A DNA stretch of 28,056 nt, taken from Campylobacterales bacterium (GTDB lineage Bacteria > Campylobacterota > Campylobacteria > Campylobacterales > QNZT01). How positions within the stretch are numbered: the stretch's first letter is position 1; each line of letters starts with the position of its first letter. Below the pieces are notes generated by a model, which saw only the letters and a list, made by a program, of their open reading frames with translations, was not told the DNA's origin and ran no database searches. Location of the stretch: contig WGAE01000255.1 of the NCBI GenBank assembly GCA_015489185.1, positions 1 to 28,056 on the forward strand, in the 5' to 3' direction. Position numbers and translations under genes: made by a program. Below, one piece after another: positions 15,883 to 24,222 of the stretch.

Positions 15883-17070
15883 TCATAATTCTTCAATATG
15901 CCACGGTAAACCGTACTGATTTAGCGCTTCCATGAACGGATCAGGGTCGAACTGTTCCATATTGTAAACTCCCGGGCACATCCATTTGCCCTCGACCATC
16001 ATTTTGGCACCGATCATCGCGGGTACGCCCGTGGTGTAGCTGACCGCCTGCGAGAGGGTCTCTTTGTAGGTCTCTTCATGATCACAGACGTTGTAGATAT
16101 AGATTTTACGTTTTTGTCCATCCTTGATCCCCTCGGCAACAATCCCGATGTTGGTTTTGCCTTTGGTGCGTGCACCGAGTGTGGCGGGATCGGGAAGGAG
16201 CGTTTTGAGAAACTGGATCGGAACGATTTTGCAGCCGTTGTGTTCAACCTCTTCGATTCCCAGCATTCCGACATTCTCCAGGCACTTCATGTGAGTCAGA
16301 TAACTCTCCCCGAATGTCATAAAGAAACGGATGCGCTTAAGCCCCTTGATATGCTTGACCAGCGATTCCATCTCTTCATGATAGAGCAGATAGCTGTCTC
16401 GCGGACCGATCTGCGGATAGTCCCAGACCATCTTGAACTCCATCGGTTCGGTTTCGATCCACTTGCCGTTTTCCCAGTAACGCCCTTTGGCGCTCACTTC
16501 CCGAAGGTTGATTTCAGGGTTGAAGTTGGTCGCAAACGGATACCCGTGATCTCCGGCGTTGCAGTCGAGGATGTCGATGGTGTGTATTTCGTCGAAGTAG
16601 TGTTTTTGTGCGTAGGCACAAAAGACGTTGGTCACACCCGGATCGAAACCGCTTCCAAGCAGCGCCATAATTCCCTTCTCTTTGTATCTGTCGTCGTATG
16701 CCCACTGCTCTTTATACTCAAATTTTGCGGTATCGGGGTGTTCGTAGTTGGCGGTGTCGAGGTAGTGCACACCCGTTTGCAGACACGCCTCCATGATCGT
16801 CAGATCCTGATAAGGCAGGGCGATGTTGAGCACCACGTCGGGTTTGGTCTGTTCGATGAGATTTACCAGTTCTTTGATGCTGTCCGCATCGACCTGTGCG
16901 ATGTCAATATCGACTCCGTAGCGCTCTTTGACCTCCTGTTGATAGAGTTCGCATTTGGAGAGTGTGCGGCTGGCGAGTGTGATTTTGCCGAACGTATCGC
17001 TGTTTTGCGCACATTTGTGCACGACCACACGTCCCACGCCTCCGGCTCCGATGATGAGTACATTTGCCAT
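15883..17070 (-). CDS. Carboxynorspermidine synthase (saccharopine dehydrogenase family)
   Basis: A 395-residue NADPH-dependent enzyme of the saccharopine-dehydrogenase family. In Campylobacterota and vibrios, members of this size and sequence type condense aspartate semialdehyde with a diamine or triamine to make carboxyspermidine or carboxynorspermidine, the alternative spermidine route completed by NspC decarboxylase. The Rossmann motif is GAGGVG at residues 8-13. Other recognisable parts are LASRTLSKCE, LGSGFDPGVTNVFCAYA and YDLNCNAG-like DILDCNAGDHGYPFATNFNPE. The ATG at 17070 is preceded by an AGGGA-type site. nspC is not in the window. It is upstream of ftrB on the same strand. True saccharopine dehydrogenase (lysine) activity is less likely in this lineage. 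Confidence 0.9.
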   Translation of the reverse strand: MANVLIIGAGGVGRVVVHKCAQNSDTFGKITLASRTLSKCELYQQEVKERYGVDIDIAQVDADSIKELVNLIEQTKPDVVLNIALPYQDLTIMEACLQTGVHYLDTANYEHPDTAKFEYKEQWAYDDRYKEKGIMALLGSGFDPGVTNVFCAYAQKHYFDEIHTIDILDCNAGDHGYPFATNFNPEINLREVSAKGRYWENGKWIETEPMEFKMVWDYPQIGPRDSYLLYHEEMESLVKHIKGLKRIRFFMTFGESYLTHMKCLENVGMLGIEEVEHNGCKIVPIQFLKTLLPDPATLGARTKGKTNIGIVAEGIKDGQKRKIYIYNVCDHEETYKETLSQAVSYTTGVPAMIGAKMMVEGKWMCPGVYNMEQFDPDPFMEALNQYGLPWHIEEL

Positions 17071-17096
17071 GAGATCCCTTTATCAAAAATTGGCAA

Positions 17097-17102
17097 ATTA
17101 TA
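17097..17102 (-). promoter_or_regulatory. -10 element for carboxynorspermidine synthase
   Basis: A perfect TATAAT reads on the minus strand at 17102-17097, 26 bases before the ATG. No convincing -35 is seen, as is usual for housekeeping promoters in Campylobacterota. The rest of the 171-base gap to 17242 contains A-rich DNA and the promoter of the plus-strand lipoprotein. Confidence 0.5.
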
Positions 17103-17183
17103 CCATTATGGTCGTTAGATGTGCCCAACGGTAACACAGAGGAAAAAAACGAGCCATTTTCTTTTATAAAAAGTAAAGTTTTG

Positions 17184-17212
17184 TGGACAAAGGTAAAATT
17201 AAGTTGTATACT
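17184..17212 (+). promoter_or_regulatory. Promoter of the LVIVD lipoprotein gene
   Basis: TGGACA at 17184-17189 and TATACT at 17207-17212 are separated by 17 bases, a good sigma-70 arrangement, and lie about 30 bases before the gene's ATG, which has AAGGAG at a normal distance. Confidence 0.5.
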
Positions 17213-17241
17213 GAGAGAAAGCCATACGGTAAGGAGTCACA

Positions 17242-17937
17242 ATGCAAAAACTATTGATCGTGATCAGTTTGTTGCTCTACTGGGTCGGTTGCGGGTCGAC
17301 GGGAGGTACGACACAGGAAGGATCGCCGGAGGAAGTATATGAAACACTTTCAGATACCACGGAACAGATCAAAGCGACACGCATACCAGACCATATTTCA
17401 GTAACGGAGATTGCTGCCATGTCCCTGGAGGGAACGGCAGTCGATATTGTGCTGGATGATGCATGTGAAACCGCCTATATCGCTTCGGGTGACAGGGGTG
17501 TCAATATTGTCGATGTCAGCAATCCCTACAGACCCGTTTTGATCCGACGCTATGAAACACCGCAATATATCAACCACGTCGAACTTGACGGCAATATTCT
17601 TTACGCCTCTTATCAGTCGCAGACATGGAGTCGTTACGAGTCGGTTATGACGTTTGATGTAACAAACCCCTACGATGCCAGACCGATCGGTCTTTTTGAA
17701 GAAAACGGCGTCGCGCATACGAGTGTGCAACTCGATATGCTCTGTTATTTTGTAGACCGTGAGGGATTTAAGATCAAATCGGTGGAAGACGGTAAAACGA
17801 TCGGGCGTTACGATCTTTTTGACACAGCGTATGCGCTGGCAGTCTCGGAACCTTATGTATTTGTCGCAAACGGAAGAAACGGACTGACCGTGCTTAAAGC
17901 GGGAGAAGGAAGTTACAAAGCTGTATTGGAGAATTAG
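17242..17937 (+). CDS. LVIVD-repeat lipoprotein
   Basis: A 231-residue lipoprotein with signal peptide and lipobox WVGC (C17), a polar linker to about residue 50, then beta-propeller-like repeats of the LVIVD type. The clearest unit is AYIASGDRGVNIVDVSNPYRPVLI; others are ILYASY...VMTFDVTNPYDARPIGLF and YVFVANGRNGLTVLK. Such repeats build beta-propeller surfaces for protein or matrix binding in the periplasm or at the cell surface, and no enzymatic motif is visible. With about four recognisable blades it is shorter than most LVIVD proteins, so it may need to oligomerise. Its stop codon overlaps that of the convergent methyltransferase gene. Confidence 0.85.
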   Translation: MQKLLIVISLLLYWVGCGSTGGTTQEGSPEEVYETLSDTTEQIKATRIPDHISVTEIAAMSLEGTAVDIVLDDACETAYIASGDRGVNIVDVSNPYRPVLIRRYETPQYINHVELDGNILYASYQSQTWSRYESVMTFDVTNPYDARPIGLFEENGVAHTSVQLDMLCYFVDREGFKIKSVEDGKTIGRYDLFDTAYALAVSEPYVFVANGRNGLTVLKAGEGSYKAVLEN

Positions 17938-18917
17938 GATTTTTCCAGGATGTGCAAGTATTCCCGGGTTTTTTCCGCTTTGTGCGGACGGTTGCTATCT
18001 GCTTTAAATCGTTTGTAGGAGACGGTTACCAGGTCGTAACGACCGTACTGCTTCATAATCTTTTGCAAATCATGAAGCGGCACCATTCCTTCATTGTTAT
18101 AACTCAAAAAGATATATTTAAATTTTGCATCTCTTATCAATTGATCAAAACTACCGTGTACTTTTTTGGTTTTGCAGTACATTGAACGATTATAGTCGGT
18201 GTGTGTTCCGCTTTTACCTTTGGGAATAAAATCGGTTTTATAACGGGCGATCGTATTGAGCAGGTGATAGTTAGCACCGTACTGGCGTCCGTTGTACGGC
18301 GGATCGAGGTAGAGGATGTCGCCTGAAATTTTTTGAATCAACCGATTGCTGTCTTCATTATATACTTCATGGGGATGATCATTGTATTCGAATGTTGCCG
18401 GTTCTATGCGAATCGGAACCTGTGCGGTGGGTTTGAGATGTTTGAGAAAGGAACCGTAAACCGATGCGGTATTGGAGACTTTGTCCGCCGATTCGAGCAA
18501 AGATGCGAGCAGGAAAAAGTAGAGATCTTCATTTTCCCGATAGGCTTCAATCGCGTTGCGTACGGCATCGATCTTTGCCGCGTTTTCACCGCTGAAGTAG
18601 TTACGCCCGCTACCGCTTTCCAGACAGTAGTGTCGGTAGATAAATCCTTTCTGCGGCGGAAGGGAATTGAGTTTTTCGAGTACTTCTTCATAGAGAAAAG
18701 GGCGATGATTGCCTATGTAGTTACGGTTGAGAACATAGCTGTAATATTCCAGATCATTGCTGATGACTTTTTTGACTTTGCTTTTGAAAGTGCGTCCGAC
18801 GATTCCCGTACCGGCGAACATATCGCAGAAGATTTTATCCGAAAGATCGCCGACAACTTTTGAAATGGTCTCAAAGAGAAAGGGAGAGAGTCTGCGCTTC
18901 GATCCGATATAGTTCAT
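17934..18917 (-). CDS. Solitary D12-class N6-adenine DNA methyltransferase
   Basis: A 327-residue DNA methyltransferase. The opening MNYIGSKRRL is the conserved D12-class N-terminus, the SAM-binding motif is FAGTG at 34-38, and the catalytic DPPY is at 205-208 followed by NGRQYGANYH, a form common in type II and IIS adenine methyltransferases. The recognition sequence cannot be read from this. No restriction endonuclease gene is adjacent: the neighbours are an LVIVD lipoprotein and nadE, so it looks like an orphan methyltransferase with a possible regulatory role or a remnant of a restriction system. No ribosome-binding site precedes the ATG, and TATAAT lies only 6 bases upstream (18929-18924), so the mRNA may be leaderless. 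Confidence 0.92.
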   Translation of the reverse strand: MNYIGSKRRLSPFLFETISKVVGDLSDKIFCDMFAGTGIVGRTFKSKVKKVISNDLEYYSYVLNRNYIGNHRPFLYEEVLEKLNSLPPQKGFIYRHYCLESGSGRNYFSGENAAKIDAVRNAIEAYRENEDLYFFLLASLLESADKVSNTASVYGSFLKHLKPTAQVPIRIEPATFEYNDHPHEVYNEDSNRLIQKISGDILYLDPPYNGRQYGANYHLLNTIARYKTDFIPKGKSGTHTDYNRSMYCKTKKVHGSFDQLIRDAKFKYIFLSYNNEGMVPLHDLQKIMKQYGRYDLVTVSYKRFKADSNRPHKAEKTREYLHILEKS

Positions 18918-18923
18918 GAAGCG

Positions 18924-18973
18924 ATTATAACCTGAAACGTTTTAAGGGTGTCTGCCGTGAAAAGTGGTACAAT
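18924..18973. promoter_or_regulatory. Divergent -10 elements for the methyltransferase and nadE
   Basis: On the minus strand TATAAT (18929-18924) would place transcription start at or next to the methyltransferase ATG at 18917. On the plus strand TACAAT at 18968-18973 would give a nadE leader of about 40 bases ending in AAAGGAG (19005-19011). Confidence 0.45.
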
Positions 18974-19018
18974 ATGACACTTTTTCCGATAGTCAGGAGT
19001 CGTGAAAGGAGTCAAAGG

Positions 19019-20920
19019 ATGTACGGTTTTATCAGGGTTGCGGCGGCTGTTCCGAAGGTGCGGGTTGCTGATGTTTTGTCAAATGTAGAGGAGATTATCT
19101 CGCTTGCGGGTGAAGCGGAAGAGGAGAAAGCGGCGATTGTCGTTTTCCCGGAGCTTGGGATCTGCGGATACAGTTGCGGCGATCTCTTTTTTCAGGAGAG
19201 TTTGCACAGTGCAATCAAGGAAGGTTTTCGTACCCTGATGCGTAAAACGTCCGAATGGCAGACGATTATCGTTGTGGGGGCACCGCTTTGGTATGAAAAC
19301 CGGCTTTACAATTGTGCCGTGGTGATGCAAAGGGGAAAAATCTTGGGGGTGGTTCCTAAAAGTTATCTGGCGAACCACAAAGAGTTTTACGAAAAGCGGT
19401 GGTTTCAAAGCGGACTTGGAATGAAAGATGCGACGATGCGCCTTTTTGGTGAAGATGTGCCGTTTGGTACAGATCTGCTTTTTAACAAAAAGGTACGTGT
19501 CGGCATTGAGATTTGTGAAGATTTATGGAGTGTGATACCGCCAAGCTCTTATCAGGCGAGCCATTCGGCGTTGCTATTGTGCAATCTCTCCGCAAGTAAC
19601 GCACTAGTAGGTAAAGCTCCTTATCGCAGAGAGCTTGTCGCTCATCAGAGCGCACGCACGATCAGCGGGTATATCTATACGTCGGCGGGTGTCGGTGAAT
19701 CGACCAGTGATCTGATCTACTCCGGCAGCGCATTGATTGCGGAAAACGGTACGATACTGGCGGAAAATCCCCGATTTCAGCGCAATAACGCGCTGATTAC
19801 CGCCGATATCGACGTACAGAAACTGAGTTACTATCGCATTACCGAGACCTCTTACGAAGATACCCCTAAATCCTCTTTTCGTATCATTCCGACATTCCCT
19901 TTCAATGAGATCAGTGCGATACGACGTAAAATCGATCCGCTCCCTTTTGTACCTTCAAATCCTCAAAAACAGCGTGAAGTGTGTGAAGAGATCTTCATGA
20001 TGCAGGCAAGCGCGTTGGCAAAACGAATCGAGTTTATCGGCAACACCAGACCGGTAGTCGGTATATCGGGCGGTCTTGATTCGACACTTGCGTTGCTGGT
20101 TTGTGTCAAAGCGATGCGTCTACTCAATCGTCCAAACAACGATATCCTCGCCGTCACGATGCCGGGGTTCGGTACTACGTCACGTACATACCACAATGCG
20201 GTGGCGCTTTGCCGTCTGCTGCAGGTCGGTTTTGAAGAGATTGACATTAAAGCGAGTGTGCTGCAGCATTTTGAAGATATCGGTCATGATCCGCACGTGC
20301 ACGATGTTGTCTACGAAAATGCGCAGGCAAGGGAAAGAACACAAATTCTTTTTGATCTTGCAAACCAAAAGGGCGGTATTGTGGTGGGTACGGGAGATTT
20401 GAGTGAAATCGCTCTCGGATTTGCGACATACGGAGGAGATCATCTCTCGATGTACGGGGTTAACGCATCGATTCCTAAAACACTGGTGCGTTACATTATC
20501 GATTATGTTGCCAAAGAGGAGGGGGGAGAGATTGCGAATATCCTGGAAGATATTATCGCGACACCTGTTTCACCCGAACTTTTACCCGAAAAGGATGATC
20601 GTATTGTGCAAAAGACCGAAGAGATCATCGGACCGTATGAGCTGCACGACTTCTTTTTGTACCATTTTGTCAAATACGGTGCAAGACCTGTGAAGATACT
20701 GGCGCTGGCGGAGCTTGCCTTTGCGGAGAAATATGATCGTAAAACGCTTAAAAAGTGGCTTGTACTCTTTTTGAAACGCTTCTTTGCCAATCAATTCAAA
20801 CGTAACGCAATGCCCGATTCGGTCAAAGTGGGATCGATTGCGCTCAGTCCGCGCGGGGACTGGCGTATGCCTTCCGATGCGGAAGTAAAGGTATGGCTTC
20901 AGGAACTCGAAGAGGCGTGA
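19019..20920 (+). CDS. nadE: Glutamine-dependent NAD+ synthetase, two-domain form
   Basis: A 633-residue enzyme converting nicotinic acid adenine dinucleotide to NAD+ using glutamine as nitrogen donor, the last step of NAD synthesis. The N-terminal nitrilase-like glutaminase domain has the triad E45 (FPELGICGY), K114 (PKSYL) and C166 (IEICEDLW), spaced almost as in Mycobacterium tuberculosis NadE. The C-terminal synthetase domain has the ATP-binding SGGLDS at 350-355 and the GDLSEIALGF stretch. The start at 19019 follows AAAGGAG at 7 bases; the frame is open to 18974, but that part has no support. This is the long form, whereas Helicobacter and Campylobacter relatives have short ammonia-dependent NadE. 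Its last 22 bases overlap the convergent YbhN-like gene. Confidence 0.96.
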   Translation: MYGFIRVAAAVPKVRVADVLSNVEEIISLAGEAEEEKAAIVVFPELGICGYSCGDLFFQESLHSAIKEGFRTLMRKTSEWQTIIVVGAPLWYENRLYNCAVVMQRGKILGVVPKSYLANHKEFYEKRWFQSGLGMKDATMRLFGEDVPFGTDLLFNKKVRVGIEICEDLWSVIPPSSYQASHSALLLCNLSASNALVGKAPYRRELVAHQSARTISGYIYTSAGVGESTSDLIYSGSALIAENGTILAENPRFQRNNALITADIDVQKLSYYRITETSYEDTPKSSFRIIPTFPFNEISAIRRKIDPLPFVPSNPQKQREVCEEIFMMQASALAKRIEFIGNTRPVVGISGGLDSTLALLVCVKAMRLLNRPNNDILAVTMPGFGTTSRTYHNAVALCRLLQVGFEEIDIKASVLQHFEDIGHDPHVHDVVYENAQARERTQILFDLANQKGGIVVGTGDLSEIALGFATYGGDHLSMYGVNASIPKTLVRYIIDYVAKEEGGEIANILEDIIATPVSPELLPEKDDRIVQKTEEIIGPYELHDFFLYHFVKYGARPVKILALAELAFAEKYDRKTLKKWLVLFLKRFFANQFKRNAMPDSVKVGSIALSPRGDWRMPSDAEVKVWLQELEEA

Positions 20921-21774
20921 TGAAAAGGATTTTTGAAAAAGGCGCCCATAAGTGAAGAGAGGGCGGTGATCAGGAAAAAGAGCATCGCAAAAGTGACACC
21001 CGCGGCGGAGTCCATATGCAGATAATCGAGTCCGTATAAAAAGACAAGTTCTCTGGCGCCCGCGCCTCCGACGGTGATCGGCAGTACCGCTATGACGGAG
21101 GAGAGAAGAAAAAGTGCCAGATAGGCGCTCATCATGTGATCAATACCCAGGGCAAGAAACAAAAACCACGCACAGAGCAGTTGTAGCAGTTGTACCGCGA
21201 ACCCGTAACCGAGTGTCGTACTGAAGACCGGGAGAAATTTCGGGAAAAAACGTTTGTTGATCAGATAGAAAACCGGTATGACAAGGAGCATAGAAAAAAT
21301 CGCAAGCAGATCGAGCGCGCTGCTGTAGTGTCGAAAAGGACTGAAAAGAAAAAAGAGTGCAAAAAGTATCAGAAGCGGTACCAGTCCGCTGATTCTGTCC
21401 AGAATGGTTGCGGCAATCAACGATTTTGTCCGGACGGAGTGATGTTTTTGCAGAAGGTAGATTTTGTATCCGTCACCGCCGATGCCTCCCGGCAAAAAGA
21501 GATTATAAAACATACCGATGTAATAAAGCACAAGATTTTTTGTTTCCAGAAGACAAAGCCCCAGCAGACTGAAATAGCGGTTTAACCGGATTGCCGAAAC
21601 GATTTTGGAAAGATTGAAAAAGCAAAACGCCAGCAAAAGAGAGCGAAAGTCGGCTTTTTTGAGGAGTGTCAAAATCTGATCGGGTGAAACTTTTGAAAGA
21701 ACGACCCAGAAGGCGCTGACAGTCAGCGCCAGTTTGAGCAGAAATTTCGCGATTTTTTTACTGCTTTGTACCAA
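20899..21774 (-). CDS. YbhN/LPG-synthase-TM family membrane protein, cassette B
   Basis: A 291-residue inner-membrane protein with about 8 hydrophobic segments, of the UPF0104/YbhN family (the membrane part of lysyl-phosphatidylglycerol synthases). The signature is NLFLPGGIGGDGYK near residue 95, followed by a basic loop and LDRISGLVPL; a second marker is LPITVGGAGARE. Members are suspected lipid or lipid-linked substrate translocases. The start is uncertain: TTG at 21774, with weak GAGAG upstream, overlaps the GT2 gene by 17 bases and is preferred; TTG at 21819 would overlap by 62. It closes the PAP2-ArnT-GT2 series and may move the lipid-linked sugar made there, which is inference. Confidence 0.85.
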   Translation of the reverse strand: MVQSSKKIAKFLLKLALTVSAFWVVLSKVSPDQILTLLKKADFRSLLLAFCFFNLSKIVSAIRLNRYFSLLGLCLLETKNLVLYYIGMFYNLFLPGGIGGDGYKIYLLQKHHSVRTKSLIAATILDRISGLVPLLILFALFFLFSPFRHYSSALDLLAIFSMLLVIPVFYLINKRFFPKFLPVFSTTLGYGFAVQLLQLLCAWFLFLALGIDHMMSAYLALFLLSSVIAVLPITVGGAGARELVFLYGLDYLHMDSAAGVTFAMLFFLITALSSLMGAFFKNPFHHASSSS

Positions 21775-22696
21775 CGATAATCTCTCGAACCGTATACGGC
21801 GGTTTGTGCTGCGCTTCAAAGTAAGTGCGCATAACCAGTTCTGCGATGAACCCTGTCGTGATCAGTTGGATGCCCGCAATTACCAGCACGATGCCCAGCG
21901 TTAGCAACGGACGATTTCCGATATTTTCTCCCATCATTTTAAGAATCAGCAGATAAAAGTTGATCGCTCCGCCGGCAAGGAGCATCGGTACTCCCAGACC
22001 GCCGAAAAGGTGAATCGGCTTGGTGCGGTATTTTTGCATAAAGAGCATCAATAGCAGGTCGCTGATGACTTTAAATGTACGTCCTATGCCGTATTTGGAA
22101 ACGCCGTGGAGTCTTGGATGATGCTTGACATCAACTTCCACGATTTTCGCACCCTGCATTTTGGCAAGGACGGGAATGAAACGGTGTAGTTCACCGTAAA
22201 GTCCCAGATTTTTTGCAATTTCATTTTTAAAGACTTTGAGGGTACAACCGTAATCCTGCAGATAGACTTTGGTTGTTTTGCGGATAATATAGTTGGCGAT
22301 TTTACTCGGTATTTTGCGCAGGAACATACCGTCTTTACGGTTGGCGCGTCTTCCCGCCACGACATCCCACCCCTCTTTTTCCAGTTTTTCCATCATCATC
22401 GGAATATCGGAAGGATCGTTTTGCAAGTCACCGTCGATGGTTGCGATCAATTCGCCTTTGGCTTCATGAATTCCCGCCGCCATTGCCGTAGTCTGACCGT
22501 AGTTACGATTGAGTACAATCACTTTGGTACGGCTGTTTGCAAACTGTTTGATCTTTTCGACGGTGCGGTCGGTTGATCCGTCATCAACGAGGATCACTTC
22601 ATAGTCGATGCCCTCGAGATCGGCATAGACTTTTTTAAGTAGCGGTTCGATGTTCTCCTCTTCGTTCATGACCGGGATGACCAGTGAAAGTTTCAT
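21758..22696 (-). CDS. ArnC/GtrB-like GT2 glycosyltransferase, cassette B
   Basis: A 312-residue polyprenyl-phosphate glycosyltransferase. It opens LSLVIPVMNEEENI, has the nucleotide-binding D38-D39 (LVDDGSTD), the metal motif DGDLQND at 88-94, a YGCTLKVF stretch and HHPRLHGVSKYG, then two C-terminal membrane helices (about 228-252 and 262-288) as in ArnC and GtrB. It probably transfers a sugar to undecaprenyl phosphate at the cytoplasmic face. It is clearly paralogous to the GT2 at 12646-13389 (shared AKGELIAT.DGD.QNDP, NRKD, HRF.P and HHPR.HG motifs) but has the extra membrane anchor. The ATG at 22696 overlaps the ArnT-like stop as ATGA, so the two are translationally coupled. Confidence 0.93.
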   Translation of the reverse strand: MKLSLVIPVMNEEENIEPLLKKVYADLEGIDYEVILVDDGSTDRTVEKIKQFANSRTKVIVLNRNYGQTTAMAAGIHEAKGELIATIDGDLQNDPSDIPMMMEKLEKEGWDVVAGRRANRKDGMFLRKIPSKIANYIIRKTTKVYLQDYGCTLKVFKNEIAKNLGLYGELHRFIPVLAKMQGAKIVEVDVKHHPRLHGVSKYGIGRTFKVISDLLLMLFMQKYRTKPIHLFGGLGVPMLLAGGAINFYLLILKMMGENIGNRPLLTLGIVLVIAGIQLITTGFIAELVMRTYFEAQHKPPYTVREIIVGTKQ

Positions 22697-24222
22697 TTTT
22701 TAATCCTTATAAGCGCAAATCCGTTTTCGCGAAATAATATGTCGTAGTCGCTGAAGTTTCGCAAAGAGGTGACTCTGACAAAGACGACATCTCCCGGTTT
22801 TGCGGGCTCTTTTGAGGTCAATCCCTGATAATAGACATTAAAACTTGGGAACTGTCTGGTGTACATATGCACCTTCCATCCCTTTGTTTTGGCGAGTGTT
22901 GCCGCTTTACGCACGGGTTCCTGCATGACTCTACCGTAAGCGGGAAGAACGGCGTAATTGATTAGTAGGGTAAACACAAACGCAACTGCGACAGTAGTGT
23001 GTGTCAGGGAGAGAGGTTTGTACCAGATCCGGATCAAAATCAGAAGCAGTGCAAAAACGATAAGATGATAGAAAAGACCGAACCCGCTGTAAATATGGTC
23101 GATCAAGACGACCGCAAACTTATCATGAATACTCTTTTTGAGTAAAACGGCGATCTCCGGAAAAAAGAGTAGCAGTGTTGTGAACAAAATCAGCGGAATT
23201 AGCAAAAGGTGACGTGAAAAACGATCCGTTACCTGTGATGCCGCGAGGATAAAAAGCGGGGTATATCCGTAGATGACATAGTGGGGTAGCTTGGTTCCGG
23301 AAAACGTAAAAAAGAGAAAAACAAATCCGAACCAGATCAGCAGATAGCGTTTGAGATCGTCTTGCATGAAAGTTTTGAAAGTGCCGAACGCTTTGATCAT
23401 GAAGTAGGTAAACGGAAGCAGACCTATCAACATGACGATAAAATAGTAGTAATAGCCGCCGCTATGGTGTTCCATAGGGTTACTGAAGCGGTTGATATTG
23501 TGTTTGAGAAAAAAACCGTCAATGAACAGCTGTCCCTGTTCCCGGTATTCAAGAATATACCACGGAAGTCCCACGGCAAGGAAAATCAAGAGTCCAACCG
23601 GATTGAAAACGGCGCGCAACCAAAATCCCAGCGCTTTTTTTGAAGCCAGAAAAATGAAACTGACGGCAAGCGGAATCAAAACGGCGACGGGACCTTTTGT
23701 CAGAAAACCGAGTGCGATCCAGAGAAAAGTGAGGTATAAAAACCGCTTCTCCTCCGTTTTGTAAAAGTGATAAAAACAAAACATCGAAAGGGCAATAAAA
23801 AGGTTCAGCAGCGCATCCGCGATGGCGGCTTTTGTGATGATAGTGATTTGAAGTGCGCTGACCATAAAGAGAGCTGCAAAAAAAGCGCTTCTTCGATCGA
23901 TATAACGTTTGGTAAAAAGATAGGTAACAACGACCCAGAGCGTGCCTGCGATTGCTGAAGGGAGTCGAAACGCAAACGTATGTACACCGAAGAGCTTGAC
24001 ACTCAAAAGCTGTAACCAGTAGATCAGAATCGGTTTATCGAAACGAAGTTCCCCGTTGAGGTAGGTCGTAATATAATCTTTACCGACAAGCATTTCACGT
24101 GTCGCTTCGCTGAATGCTCCCTCATCCAGATCGAACAACGGCGCGATGCCAAGCGGCAAAAAGTTGGCGATCAAAATCAGTACGGCAAGAATCAGCAGGT
24201 CGTTTTCACGAATTTTGAACAA
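22693..24222 (-). CDS. ArnT-like (GT83) membrane glycosyltransferase, cassette B
   Basis: A 509-residue multi-pass inner-membrane transferase of the ArnT/PMT type, using a polyprenyl-phosphate sugar as donor on the periplasmic side. The first loop holds D33-E34 (LFDLDEG), then SEATREM and the pair K63-P64 (FDKPILIYW), all family hallmarks; a soluble domain fills the last 90 residues. It starts with TTG at 24222, supported by GGAG 7 bases upstream, and overlaps PAP2 by 17 bases. It is coupled to the following GT2 by ATGA. It is a distant paralogue of the enzyme at 10819-12384, with a different length and C-terminus. Sugar and acceptor are unknown. Confidence 0.9.
   Translation of the reverse strand: MFKIRENDLLILAVLILIANFLPLGIAPLFDLDEGAFSEATREMLVGKDYITTYLNGELRFDKPILIYWLQLLSVKLFGVHTFAFRLPSAIAGTLWVVVTYLFTKRYIDRRSAFFAALFMVSALQITIITKAAIADALLNLFIALSMFCFYHFYKTEEKRFLYLTFLWIALGFLTKGPVAVLIPLAVSFIFLASKKALGFWLRAVFNPVGLLIFLAVGLPWYILEYREQGQLFIDGFFLKHNINRFSNPMEHHSGGYYYYFIVMLIGLLPFTYFMIKAFGTFKTFMQDDLKRYLLIWFGFVFLFFTFSGTKLPHYVIYGYTPLFILAASQVTDRFSRHLLLIPLILFTTLLLFFPEIAVLLKKSIHDKFAVVLIDHIYSGFGLFYHLIVFALLLILIRIWYKPLSLTHTTVAVAFVFTLLINYAVLPAYGRVMQEPVRKAATLAKTKGWKVHMYTRQFPSFNVYYQGLTSKEPAKPGDVVFVRVTSLRNFSDYDILFRENGFALIRIKK

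Noticed and set aside
16078..17118. Open frame of 346 codons on the plus strand opposite the carboxynorspermidine synthase gene
   Set aside because: The opposite strand encodes a full-length recognisable enzyme; this frame has a composition typical of an antisense shadow and no recognisable domain.
18333..18863. Plus-strand open frame opposite the adenine methyltransferase
   Set aside because: Antisense to a gene with intact FAGTG and DPPY motifs; no independent signal.
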